In this document: one piece after another, positions 28,329 through 42,959 of the stretch | Layout of the letters: the number at the start of each line of letters is the position of its first letter | Numbering within the stretch: position 1 is the first letter of the stretch | From: Terebella lapidaria | Taxonomy: Eukaryota > Annelida > Polychaeta > Terebellida > Terebellidae | Direction: 5' to 3' | Length of the DNA stretch: 64,000 bases | Assembly: GCA_949152475.1 (NCBI GenBank) | Contig: OX424560.1 | Coordinates: 5,828,001 to 5,892,000, forward strand | Translations under genes and position numbers: made by a program | The notes under the pieces: model-generated | Database searches by the model: none | Told to the model about the DNA's origin: nothing | What the model saw: only the letters and a program-made list of their open reading frames with translations

Positions 28329-29678
28329 TTTGAATCTGTAAAGAATTACATTGAGAATTTCGTTGAAATTATTTTGAGGCCCATTGTACATATTTAGTGT
28401 TGCATTTTTCAATTCATAAATATGCATGTATACACTCTGCTCATCATGTTCAACGATTCTGATTTTAGCAGTTCGTAAATTAGACATCACAACCGGCAAG
28501 TTCTCCTATTTCCGCCCACAAAACGAAATTTTGAGCGTTGTAACCGTTGTTGTATTTGCATACAGTTATAGAGTGACATATTCTGCTTTTATCACTGTTT
28601 TCAAAATTAGAAAATATTCAAATGTATCATAAGATCATATTCAGTACAATTTCAAGCGAACACAAGTCTACTAGCTTGCCAGAACTTCTTGTGCGACAGT
28701 TTTGAACGTTATGATTTTGACATGACGTGATATCATAACGCGCACAGATGAACAAGTTGAAGTAGGCCAGAGAGTGTAGAATACTCTCTGAGTAGGCCAA
28801 AAGTTACTAAAGTTACAGCATCAGTAGCTTGCAACCCCAAAATAACTTAGACCTTCAACTTCTTGTCAACTGCTGTTAGATCTAGATCTACATAAATTTA
28901 ATTTTCCACTAACTTACCTAGATAGATATGACTGTTTATTACTCATAATTTTACTGCTCAGTGTCAATTTTGTGCTGATTGGGCCATGGATTTTTAAGAA
29001 GTTTATGTAGATTGTAGGCTTCATTCAAGGACTGTTCAAACCTTCAAACTTAAAATTGTTTGGTCTTGTCACCTGTTTTTCGTTCAATTTCACAGGCATT
29101 GATTTATTTGTAGGGCCCACAGTGGCACGTAACGATAATGCCATGGGTTATTTACATATAGAAGTGAGGACACTAAGCGAGGGGCCTTGTTAGGGCCTTG
29201 TGCAAGGTGGAATATCAGTGTGATCTACTACTAGTATATATTTACATAGTACATTCATAAACATAACGAAAGACTGTGTTACGTGTCACTGTGGTAGGGC
29301 CGATGAATGGTACCCTGCCATATAAAATGTACAGAAAAATGAAGTAGTTTGGTGAGGCAGTCGTGTTAGTAATGAAGGTTGTATTCTTCAGAAATCCAAA
29401 GACAAAATGCTTTTAATGTCACGATTATGAACAAAATTTTCAATGTGCTGAAGCAAACCAAGTGGACATTATCATTTGTGGAGCAGCACAAGAAAGTATT
29501 CATAAAACATATGCCCAACATCAGAAACAGGTTTGTTTCTAGCAAATTTTAACTATTGAACATGTTTACTCTAAGGTCAAATCATGCGAACTGGTTAAGG
29601 ATTCAATATTGTACTTGGTAAATGACGGGTTAGAAAATTAGAACTCCAATAAATTCAAACTTCACATTTGACCTGGTG

Positions 29679-29724
29679 TATGTCAGATTGGCTCAACATG
29701 TTTATGTTGAGCCATTCTGACATA
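29679..29724. repeat. Near-perfect hairpin with 21-base arms
   Basis: Arms of 21 bases, TATGTCAGATTGGCTCAACA plus T and its inverse, with one mismatch, around a loop of about four bases. It is too short for a normal transposon and could be an RNA hairpin or a relic of an inverted insertion. Confidence 0.75.
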
Positions 29725-29732
29725 AGCAAAAC

Positions 29733-29992
29733 CTTCTGGAGCAGAGTGCACAAAAATGAGGTCAAACTTGAGGTCAAATTTGAGAAAATCACTGAATAAC
29801 ATACCCATCTCCTTCAATCCCCTTTATTTTAATTCAGATAACATGAATATGTGGATTGGAACACTCAAATATTTTATTAGAAAAATAGGAAGTGAAATAG
29901 AAGGTTACAAAAATCAAACATTTTTTGGGGGAAAGAGGGGGGTGCTCAAGTGTAAGGGCACGTGCCACTATTAGGACCAATACCGTACATGT
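29733..29992. repeat. Dispersed repeat related to 54104-54429
   Basis: ATGAGGTCAAACTTGAGGTC, AATCACTGAA, AATATGTGGAT and GCCACTATTAGGACCAATAC occur in the same order as at 54199-54427. The left end of this copy seems to be missing. Confidence 0.7.
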
Positions 29993-30350
29993 ATTTTAAT
30001 GTCCTCAGTGATATGTTCAGTATTATTTGGTTTCATTGATTGACCCTTGCTCCTCACTAGGTAGTCAAGTACAAGTCAAGTTTTAGATCTTGTTAACCGT
30101 GGTAAAGATTATCTCTTGGCTCTTGAGGCTGCTTTATTGTCCTCTGTTGATTAATGTAGATAAATACACGAATGCAAAGCAGTAATAAGTGTCAAGTACC
30201 AATACAAATACATGAATACAAATTTGTGTTGTGTGTATTGTATCATTTATCCTGGATGTCCCAACTGGTTTGATATTGGATATTGTCAGACAAATTATAC
30301 TCTTATTTCCTCAAAAAAATTGTATTGGTTAGAACCATTTTAGGTGCACA

Positions 30351-32759
<2,409 letters not shown>

Positions 32760-33475
32760 TGAAATATTAATACTCTCCGAACCGGGGATAATGTTTACCA
32801 TGATATCAAATTAAATTCGGACAAAAATTCTTGTAAATTCTAATCTAGGAAATCGCAATATACATGTAATATATGTAATGGTATGGAGTCTTGTATGAAT
32901 CTACATAATATATAATATATAATGGTACAATATAATGTGTACCGAATATTTTCTCTTGATAACCTGCATCGCCATTATATATGTATAAAGCATTTGAATA
33001 TATTAATTTGAAAAGTGTAGCGTGTAATCTACAGTAAAACCTAATTTAATAATTTATGGTCATCACAAAAACATAATTTATGGTCATCAAATTGTTCCAA
33101 AAGACCTATCAGTATTTGTTTGTTGATATCTATGCAAACTTTTGTGATATATATATGATACATTCATGCTTTTGTTCAAAGTATTCCCTGATACCTGAAC
33201 ACATGTACTTCCAAAAAATCATTTTATAACGATTTCACAAGAGTAATGTATGCTGTTGACAACTCAATGTAAGTCGGGATATCGTGTTGTTGTACAGGGA
33301 ATCCTAATACATGTATTATACTGTACTGATTCTCAGGCTATTTGCATTTTGACATGCTTCTAGTGATGGCATGCATATAAAAATTTGTTTCACTCACCTT
33401 TTACATCTTTGAATTTCCACTGTGTTTAGAAACTTTGAATTTGCATCCTAGTTCTTACTCAGAGCACTCGTCTAG
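32760..33475. other. 3' flank of peptidase copy B
   Basis: AT-rich. An ATTAAA near 32811 could serve for polyadenylation. No gene is seen. Confidence 0.4.
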
Positions 33476-33620
33476 TACAGTGGTCCCCCTCAGATAAGAC
33501 CTACTCTTCTGCCACAAAATTAAGGTCTTTTCCAAAGGGAAGTTTCCATTTACACATTAGTCATCCATCCAGGAAAAAGTCTTTATAGAAGGTGTCTTAT
33601 CTGAGGGGGAACCACTGTAC
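33476..33620. mobile_element. 145-bp MITE with TA ends, Tc1/mariner-like
   Basis: TACAGTGGTCCCCCTCAGAT at the left is inverted as ATCTGAGGGGGAACCACTGTA at the right, giving arms of about 25 bp. A terminal TA next to CAGTGG is what Tc1/mariner-type MITEs show. There is no coding sequence. Confidence 0.75.
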
Positions 33621-33989
33621 TCAGCTTTCCGAATAATCCCCAACAGTGAGGTATTAGCTAAATATTACCTTATTAAGAAATAACGTACAACAGATCAGTC
33701 AACCAGTAACTTCTTCAAAATGATACCACATTATATCAAGCCTAATCCCAAAACTAGACGCTTCCGGTCGCCTACGACCGCTTGGGTGTATCCCCCGTAG
33801 CCCTATCATCTCTGTTGCCCCAAATATATCACTGTCAAGTGTGAAAAACTAGAGCAAGGGCTAAAAAAGATTACCAGAGAAATGTTAAATCTCAAGTCAC
33901 AACTGTTTTCTTTTCCCCACCAAAATTGCTGCACTGATTTTCCGAGGTTATTGAAGGTCGAATTCAGAATCACCACTGATATCTCTTTA
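33621..33989. other. Short intergenic stretch, nothing identified
   Basis: Includes CTTCCGGTCGCCTACGACCG, a small GC-rich inverted phrase, but no gene or named repeat. Confidence 0.4.
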
Positions 33990-34625
33990 TATGAATTTCC
34001 ATTTCGACATGTTTGATAAAATAACGAAAATACAGATAGATCAATCTTTTCACCTATTTATATTTCAACTCAGAATATTTTACAAACTTGGTTCCAAGTT
34101 GAAATTCAAAGTAAAATTTGACCAAAAATGCATTTCAAGATAACGAAATTGGAGCCAGATTGAACTTCTCACCATAAGTTATATCTCGACTCATAATACA
34201 TGTATGTGCCAAACATGGTTTCAAGTTGAAATTCAAAGTAAAAGTTAATCAAAACTGCATTTCAAGATGACAAAATTGGAGCCAGATCAAACTTTTCGTC
34301 ATGAGTTATATTTTAACTCATGATACCTGCCCAACTTGATTTCAAGTTGGAATTCAAACTAAAAGTTGACCAAAACTGCATTTCAAGATGACGAAATTGG
34401 AGCCAGATCAAACTTTTCGCCATGAGTTATATTTCAACTCATAATATGTGCCAAACTTGGTATTAAGTTGAAATTCAATGTAAAAGTTGACCAAAACTGC
34501 ATTTCAAGATGACGAAAATGGAGCCAGATCGAACTTTTCACCATAAATTATATTTTAACTCATAATTTGTGCCAAACATGGTCTCAAGTTGAAATTCAAA
34601 GTAAAAGTTGATCAATGTTTTCATA
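33990..34625. repeat. Tandem array, unit about 124 bp, about five copies
   Basis: The phrases TTGAAATTCAAAGTAAAA and GAAATTGGAGCCAGAT recur at about 124-bp steps (near 34105, 34228, 34352, 34477 and 34599). The array ends right where the element at 34630 begins. Confidence 0.85.
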
Positions 34626-34629
34626 AAAA

Positions 34630-36146
34630 TTAGCCCAAAGGCTAAGATAGGTTACCGGACAATTTTGGTTTGGCCATGGCAGCATTGGCAGGTAACAGAC
34701 CTTGAGATTTACCAATCAAGGTTCGCAGTGTAAACATATGACCTTGGGATTTACCAATCAAGGTCATCCGTATGAACTTCGATGTAACCATTACATGTAT
34801 GTGTGCGGCATTTGATATTATATATGTTGGGTGGAATCGTTTAGGCCGCTCAGGTCAATTTACACATTCCAAGTCAGACATTTGGCACTCGAGGTCATCT
34901 GACGTCAAGTTCAAGGTCATCATTAGTTGTGCCATATATGTCTTCCTATATGTTCATAATGCAAACATGAGCTCTATCTGCAAGCATTTCATCTACAAAG
35001 GCAAATCTGGGCATTTTTTGACCCCAAAATGGCTGTTTTGACCTTTCAAGGTCATCGAAGGTCAAATTCAAGGTCACCACACAAGTCGCCATATATGACT
35101 TCCCATTTGAAAGTGCCAATTTCTAAGCTCTATCTTCAAGCGTTCTATGAGTACAGTCCTGACAGCTCCCATTATGAAGGAAAAAAGTGCCGAAAATTTT
35201 CCAAGTCCAAAATTTTTTTCAAAGGGTGAAAATTTTTTTTTGCCTAGAAATGGCCCAAAATGGATAGTAATGTTATTTGGGGCGAAAAAAAATTTTTCCG
35301 CCGACTCGTCAAAAATTCAAAATGGCCGCCACACTGAGATCGGCGATTCAAGGGCAACAAAACTTATACACGTCACAGAGGTATATAAGAGGAATCTTTT
35401 TAAGCAAAAATCTCAAAACTGATCAGACAGTTTTTGAGAAAATACAGACCAGGTGCAAATTTGAGCGTTTTTCGACCCCAAAATGGCTGTTTTGACCTTT
35501 CAAGGTCATCCAAGGTCAAATTCAAGGTCACCACACAAGTCGCCATATATGACTTCCCATTTGAAAGTGCCAATTTCTAAGCTCTATCTTCAAGCGTTCT
35601 ATGAGTACAGTCCGGACAGCTCCCATTATGAAGGGAAAAAGTACCGAAAATTTTCCAAGTCCAAAATTTTTTTCAAAGGGTGAAAAATTTTTTTTGCCCT
35701 AGAAATGGCCCAAAATGGATAGTAATGCGATTTGGGGCGAAAAAAAATTTTTTCGCCGACCCGCCAAAAATTCAAAATGGCCGCCACACGGAAACCGGCA
35801 GATTTAGGGCAACCAAACTTTTACATATCACAGAGGTATATGAGGGGAATCTTTTGAAACCAAAAACTCAAAACTGATCAGACAGTTTTTGAGAAAATGG
35901 CCGTCAAAGTCCAAAATTTAGCGTTTTTCGACAAAAACGGCCGCCATTTTGAAAAAAATGCGAAAATCAAAAAACAAAAAAATACCTCCTTCTCAAAATA
36001 TTTTTAGGCATTTTTGTGCAAAATTTCAGAAAGATTCGATCGTTAACTTTAAAGATAAAAATGTTAACGCCGGACAGACGGACGGCTAGACGGACGGACG
36101 CAACGCCATGCCAATAGGTTATCGGACCAAAGGTCCGGTAACCTAA
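34630..36146 (-). mobile_element. TTAGGTTACC-family element, long form
   Basis: Starts TTAGCCCAAAGGCTAAGATA and ends AAAGGTCCGGTAACCTAA. It is the reverse of 61501-63015, with which it shares nearly every internal block. A ~450-bp internal unit is present twice (about 34985-35430 and 35440-35890, with ATGGCTGTTTTGACCTTTCA and AAATGGCCGCCACAC). Open frames in it follow this repeat and look non-coding. A run of A flanks both sides. Confidence 0.85.
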
Positions 36147-36150
36147 AAAG

Positions 36151-39068
36151 CTATTGGGATCAATAATAGACTTAACTAGCAAAAAAATAATGTTAACTTA
36201 TTTGGTCACAGCGATAAAATCTCTACTGGACAAAGCCTTCACCTTGTTGAGCCAAATAATAAATATTTCTTGTCTTAACTATTTTAATTGTGGTCAATAA
36301 TAGACTTAACATGTAAAAATAAAGTTAACTTATTCGGTTACACCCAGAAATTTCTACCGGACAAAACCTTAACCTTGTTGCTCAATAATAATTGTTTCTC
36401 ATCTTAGCTATTTTTATTGAGGTCAATAATAGACTTAACTAGCAAAAAAATTAGGCCAAGGGCCAAAGATAGGTTACCGGACAATGTTTAATATCTTAGA
36501 TGTTAGCCAGGTCACTGGTTGAATTCAAGGTCAAGAGAATATTCAGCATATATAACATTAAGCATATATCATGTCCACAGTTGATTGCTAAGCTGTAAGT
36601 TCAATAATCAGAGAGATATTAGCAATTTTATGCTGTAGCCTTGAAAATGAAGGGGCAAAGGTCAAATTCAAGGTCATCAAAATATTCAGTGTATATCATT
36701 TTCTATATCATGTCCACAATTGATTCCCAAGCCATACAGTCAATAGAGGAGCAAGATATGAGCCAGTTTGTCCTTGGACCTTGGAAATGAGGTCAGAGGT
36801 CAAATTCAAGGTCACGAGAATATTCAGCATATATCATTTCCTATATGTCCACAATTGATTCCTAAGCTGTAAAATCGATAATAAGTGAGATATTAGCCAT
36901 TTTGTCCTGTGACCTTGAAAATGAGGTCAAAAGTCAAATTCAAGGTCATGACAATAATCTGCATATATCATTTCCTATATGTTCATATTTGATTGCTAAG
37001 CTGTAAAGTCGATAACAAGCGAGATATTAGCCATTTTGTCCTATGACCTTGAAAATGAGGTCGAAGGTCAAATTCAAGGTCATCAGAATATTCAGCATAT
37101 ATCATTTCCTATATGTCCACAATTGATTCCTAAGCTGTAGAGTCGATAATAAGCGAGATATAAGCCATTTTGTGCTCTGACCTTGAAACTGAGGTCAGAG
37201 GTCAAATTCAAGGTCACGAGAATATTCAGAATATATCATTTCCTATATGTCCACAATTGATTCCTAAGCTGTAGAGTCGATAATAAGCGAGATATCAGCC
37301 ATTTTAGGCTCTGACCTTGAATTGAGGTCAGAGGTTAAATTCAAGGTCACGAGGATATTCAGCATATATCATTTCCTATATGTCCACAATTGATTCCTAG
37401 TCTCTAATCTCAATATTAAGTGAGATATTAGGCATAATGTGTCCCATTATAAAGCATAGGAGAATTTAACATGGGAAAGTCCCATTTGGGCCGAGTTTGG
37501 GCCAAAATGGCCCACTTCGAGCGATTCAAGCGCAACGAAATTTATAGACATCATAAGGGTACATATGAGGAGTGTTATGTATCAAAAAGAAAAAAAGTTA
37601 CTGAACAGATTTTGAGAAAATGGCCACCAAAGTCCAAAATCAGGCATTTTTCGTCGAAAACGGCCGCCATTTTCAAAAAAATGCGAAAATCAAAAAACTA
37701 AAAAATACCTCCTTCCTGAATTATTTTTAAGTATTTTTGTGCAAAATTTCAGAAGAATTCGCCCGTAAACAAAAAAGATAAAAATGTGGACGACGACGAC
37801 GACGACGACGACGGACGACGGACGACAGACGACGGACGCAACGCCATGCCAATAGGTTATCGGACCATAGGTCCGGTAACCTAAAAATGTTAACTTATTT
37901 GGTTACAGACATAAAATGTCTACTGGACAGAATCTTTACCTTGTTGAGCCCAATGATAAATATTTCTTGTCTTAACTACTTTTATTGTGGTCAATAATAG
38001 ACTAAACTAGTAAAAATAATGTTAACTTATTCAGTACACCCATGAAATCTGTACTGGACATACTTTCACCTTGTTGAGCTTAATAATAAATATTTCTCAT
38101 CTTAACTATTTTTATTGTGGTCAATAATAGACTTAACTATTTTTATTGTGGTCAATAATAGACTTAACTAGTGAAAATAATGTTAACTTATTCGGTTACA
38201 CCAATGAAATTTGTACTGGACAAAACATTTACCTTTTTGAGGTTAATAATAGATATTTCTTGTCTTAACTATTTTTATTGTGGTCAATAATAGACTTAAC
38301 TATTAAAAATAATGTTAACTTATTCGATTACACCAATGAAATTTGTACTGGACAAAACATTTACCTTGTTGAGCTTAATAATAAATGTTTCTCGTCTTAA
38401 CTATTTTTATTGTGGACAATAATAGACTTAACTAGTAAAACTAATGTTAACTTATTCAGTAATATTGTCCTGTTTTCACTGAAAACTTCAGTTCTCCATT
38501 TTGAACAAGAAACCAGTGTCATTGGAATGATCGTACATGTCAAAATGGATATTTCAAAATTCTGTAATAAGTTAGGCTGTTAACATATTAATATTTATAT
38601 GATCATTCCAAAAAACGATTGGTTTCGTGCGACAGCCCTTCCCAACAACACTCCCAAATATTATCGAGATTAGTCAAAAATTGCCATCTGTAGAGCGTTC
38701 ACAAGCCATGTGTCTCAAACAGGCTGTTTTCAATGCAAAATGTGTTCCCAAACGACCAATTCAGTTGCCACGGCAACCAAAATCGATTGGTGTCGGGATC
38801 TTACCATAATATATGTTGCCTGCGAAAAATAATGGTGATCGGTTGAGAATTGCGGCCTGTAGCGCGTTCACAAGCCATGTGTCTCAAACAGGCTGTTTTC
38901 AATGCAAAATGTGTCCCCAAACGACCAATTCAGTTGCCACGGCAACCAAAATCGATTGGTGTCGGGATCTTACCATTATATATGTGCCTGCGGACGCGGG
39001 CGCGGACGCGGACAACGAAGCCAAATCCATAGTATCCGCCGAACTTTGTTCGGGGGATACAATAATAC
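36151..39068. mobile_element. Right copy of the duplicated repeat unit
   Basis: From about 36349 the sequence equals 1-105, is interrupted at 36451-37884, then resumes at 37885 as 106 onward, through the ~168-bp repeats, the GGACGC run and the hairpin end GGGGGATACAATAATAC near 39068. It lacks the 450 bp seen at 1219-1668 in the left copy. It has about 200 bp of extra 131-bp-type repeat at its left (36151-36348). Its right end lies about 30 bp from the CNOT9 polyadenylation signal. Confidence 0.85.
36451..37884 (-). mobile_element. TTAGGTTACC-family element inserted in the duplicated unit
   Basis: Begins TTAGGCCAAGGGCCAAAGAT and ends AGGTCCGGTAACCTAA. It contains about seven ~125-bp units (GAGATATTAGCCATTTTGTC, then CCTTGAAAATGAGGTCA, AAATTCAAGGTCA, ATATCATTTCCTATATGTCC), the AACATGGGAAAGTCCCATTT phrase and a GACGAC run. 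The matching empty site is at 98-110. The flanking A run suggests a target duplication of about 2 bp. Confidence 0.9.
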
Positions 39069-39098
39069 ATAAGAATTGATGGTTCACATAAAATATGA

Positions 39099-39104
39099 TT
39101 TATT
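39099..39104 (-). terminator. Polyadenylation signal for CNOT9
   Basis: AATAAA on the minus strand, 511 bp after the CNOT9 stop codon. The stretch 39105-39614 between them has no other gene and is read as the 3' UTR. Confidence 0.55.
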
Positions 39105-39614
39105 GAAATGCACTAAAATCATAAGCTCCATGTATTGCCACTACACTTTCAAACATTCAACAAGAAAACATTTGGCAATCGTTCAGTAGTGGACGCTAGT
39201 GGACATGAATGTCGGAAATTGCAAGGTCAATTCTAAGTGCAAGTTTTGAGTTCCGTTCTACTGCGCAAGAATCATCCAGACATATTTCATGGGTTGCCGC
39301 CGCAGGGGAGTAGAGAAAGGCAAAACAAATCCCACATTCATACATCATTCCTTCAATTCATCTGTATTCCAAACAATTTGAGTTGAATCCCTTGTGATGA
39401 ACAAGTTTCATCACATGCGCCGTTTGCACAATCGAACGTCCGTTAAAACAGCGAACCACGTCCATTCCAAACGAAGCTGCACAGGCCAATACATTCCATA
39501 ACAAATTGTTCAGTTCATGTCACTTTGGACGCACATCCCAACAAGTTCTCTCAAGAATGGCATCCTCCTTCAAGCATCAATGGTTATATGGTTATACAGA
39601 CTATATAACCATGG

Positions 39615-42114
39615 TTATGTGGGTAGTGGGATTCCCCCAGGTCCGGAGGGCACACCAGGAGATTCCAGGTTTTTCAGGAGCTGTGCCAGCCATCTTTTTG
39701 TGGAGTTGTCGTCTTTGAGGCAAGTGGCAAAGGTTGTGTCCTTGAGTTGATCGGGCAAGCACTGTCGCAAAGCTTCACGTGCTCTGCAACAGATACACGA
39801 AAAGCATGAATACAAGATTATATCGATTCTCTGTCAGCAAACCTAGCAATAACGTTTTCTAAGATGTTTGCCTATTAACTATTTGTGATGGCCTCAACTC
39901 ATTAACGGTGAAGTGAACTTTTGTTTGGCTTGCAACTCTGCAGCTGCAGACTCCTCACCGTGGGTTGTCAGACAGTCTAAGGTAACACCGGACAACATGT
40001 TTGAGTAACCGTGCGGACTGCTCCTTCGCCAACTGTAACACCATCTTACCCTGGAAATGATTAAGCATGTACATACTTTGAGACAATATTACGGACACTG
40101 AGCTTACACACTGATTAACCCACATTAAACATACCAGTACATGCCTATTTTATCCAATGTTGGCAAAATTTCTTGTAGTGCAGATATTGATTTAGAATTT
40201 GGAATATATGGAGCTGTTTCAAAGGAAATATCTTTTATTTTCGCTAAGTCGATTTTTCTCGAAAAGAAACAAGGGAGAGCGAAGTTCAATAGCATGTTGT
40301 TGTCATGACGACGTACCAGGATCATAGCGACGTGTGAGAATCTCTCGTAAGTCTGACAGATGTACGAGAGACCGTGTTCATCCAACAGGATCTTCTGTAG
40401 GATGAATGTGGCTACCTGTGAGAAAAAAAAGTCATCCTTTTTCAACACAGTGTCCTTCAATTTCAATAAGAAAGGCCAAATCTATGCAGTACTTGAATTC
40501 ACAAGTTAAGAATTGAAGACTTTAATACCCGATTAGAATTCTGATCTAGTTCAAAATATAACAGCAGTACTGTAGTACGTACAACCACATTGAAGAACGG
40601 TTTTCAACTCACAGTTTTGGACAATTCGGAGCCAGATTCCATGATTCTAAGGCACAGTGGTATGATTTCTGTTGTAAGCAGAAACGTGATGACTTCTTGC
40701 TCATCGGTCTGTTTGAGAAATACCACATGTCCACAATAGAAATACATCTTGTATATATGGAATGTAGCGAACAGAAATCATCATAATCTGATCGATGTGT
40801 GTTAACTGACATACCTTGACAAGAGCACCAATGACTCCCAGACTCGTCAACCGGAGGTACTCAAAGGGCCGAGTTTTACTTACAGTGTGGAGAAATGGAT
40901 ACAGGAACAGCGGGATATGAGCTGGAAGACAACAAAACGGAATGCTTACTACCATATTGAATCAGTGAGTTAAAAACTGAAATAATCACTATACATATAC
41001 ATTTTTTCTGCTTTGTGGAATCAGCATATATCCAGTAACAACTTATTGCAGAAGATATTAGGTAATATACAACTTGATTGCTATTTTGAAGCATACTTGG
41101 AACAAGCTAAGATCTGTTACTGTTCATATTGAACTGAAGAGTTATCTGGTTATGTGAGCACCTACATACCTAGCAAGAAGACAGATCTTGTTTCTGGGTG
41201 AGAAGCGACACACTGCAGCAGAGCCAGGGCATTGCACACACGATTGGATTGATGTGCCTGTCAGTACAGGGAGAAATACAGACTCTCGTCAAAATATTTA
41301 GGACTGACATTCATTCGCATTTGTTGTTTCACAGAAAATGTTGAAATATGGGTCATTCTGGCATATATTCAAAATTATGAGATGATGAAGTATAGAATGG
41401 GAAAAACTCCAACAAACTACATGTGTACTAAACTAATATTAGTCCATATACAGCTTTTTTCTTCTAGATCAAACAACCCTATCAATAACATCTTACAGTG
41501 AGATGGGGTGGATTAATTGCTGGGTAGATATTGATGATTTCCTGCAACAGAGCAGCAATAGTTCCAAAGGAGTGCCACAGCATCGGTGCCAAATCTGGTA
41601 CAACTTCACGTTTCTTGCTGAAAATAATCACACATAACTGTACATACGTAAAGAATCGGGTGGATAGTACAACCCATTCAAGATTGACCATCTGACACCC
41701 ATCAATACATGCATGTTCATGACATCAGTAATACAGTATTGTGATAATATGACATGTACGGCTAATTTTATCGGAATATCTATTTTTTATCAGACTGGGA
41801 AGTGTGGAAATGCGTTAAATCTAGGAAGGATGGCTAATGGTCAAGTGCAGAAATATTTGATATTTCATCATCAGCACCAATGTCAACAATAAGATCCTAA
41901 ATGCATTGAGAATAACTGTTGGCAAATTTAGGGATGAAGCGAATTATTTAGGGTGAATACCAGCTAATCTCGTATCACGTATAAAACACTGATGTTACCT
42001 CAGTTCCAGAAGTGCGTTCTCCCTGGTGTCCGGACTCGCCAGTTCCACAATCCACTGGTAAATCTTGTCTCGGTCTACTTGCTGCATACTCGTTGGTGTC
42101 TGTGTTACGTTCAT
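39615..42114 (-). CDS. CNOT9: CCR4-NOT complex subunit 9
   Basis: Eight exons on the minus strand: 42114-41999, 41617-41497, 41257-41170, 40921-40815, 40708-40613, 40415-40317, 40050-39959 and 39783-39615. All are in phase and give 295 aa (human 299). Nearly every block matches: [173 protein letters not shown]. The fold is a stack of armadillo-type repeats that binds nucleic acid and, in known structures, tryptophans of GW182-type proteins and CNOT1. It serves mRNA deadenylation and silencing in the cytoplasm. Only the short N-terminus and the tail ([15 protein letters not shown]) diverge. Confidence 0.96.
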
Positions 42115-42959
42115 TATACTGTCAAGCCAAAATCCAAACGGGGTTAGTAGGCCTAAGTAGCAACACGGGGGGGGGGGGGGGGGTCCGACTTTATTATCTG
42201 TTCGATTGAATAACCGGTTTTCAATACAGATAAAAAAAACAAAGAGTTACAGTAGATCTAATATAAAATTTACTTTTGCATTGAAGTACAACACTGTCTT
42301 GTTGTTCGGAGATAACGCTATTTTTTCTCTACAAAAAACCGGTTGTTTTGAGCTGATTTTTCCAGAGGAAGCGCTTCAGCAGTGATGAGTTCCCGGACTC
42401 TGATTGGACAATAACATTGCGACCAAATTCCATAAGCTCACCGAACTGCTTTCGCAGCTCGGACGCCGTTTTACCCCTGCATATTACCGTACATTTGTCT
42501 ATGTTTATTTGTTCAGAAAGTTTCTTGGGCCATTTTGATGGTATTTAGGAAGGGAAATAAAAATCTACAAACACAAACATGATGGGCTGCTTTTCTTCTC
42601 ATACCAAGGTACACGTAATGGAGGATCTACAAGGACGTATCTTAGGCACTGCATGGCTATATAAAGTGGGAACATTCCCACAGAATAAGTGAATCATTTC
42701 AGAGATGACTGAATTAAAGCCTGAGTGAAGTTCGAATTTTCTATTGAAGAACACAATCAAATAAACACACTGTTTTTGTAGACTGTGAGTCATCAGATAA
42801 AGTTGACAATTATATCTTTATCAGTTGTTGAGATATTGAAGAATTTGTGGGCATGATAATTTTGTCTCATTCGTTATAATACTCATTCGTTATAATTTCA
42901 GCTGCTTCGCATTTGATCAAAGCATGTTTCAGTTTTAAAACGCCCATCCCAACCCATGT
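42115..42959. other. CNOT9 5' region
   Basis: Contains a run of 17 G (42167-42183) some 50 bp before the CNOT9 start codon, within the presumed 5' UTR or promoter. No other gene is seen. Confidence 0.4.

Larger units (their letters stand above)
28329..30350. other. Divergent intergenic region between the two peptidase genes
   Basis: About 2 kb between head-to-head start codons, so both promoters must lie here. It holds a 46-base hairpin (29679-29724) and a dispersed repeat (about 29733-29992). No open frame in it is supported. Confidence 0.6.

Noticed and set aside
34772-35877. Several plus-strand open frames of 65-91 residues
   Set aside because: They lie in the duplicated ~450-bp unit of a TTAGGTTACC element and repeat with it, with no codon-like conservation or motif.
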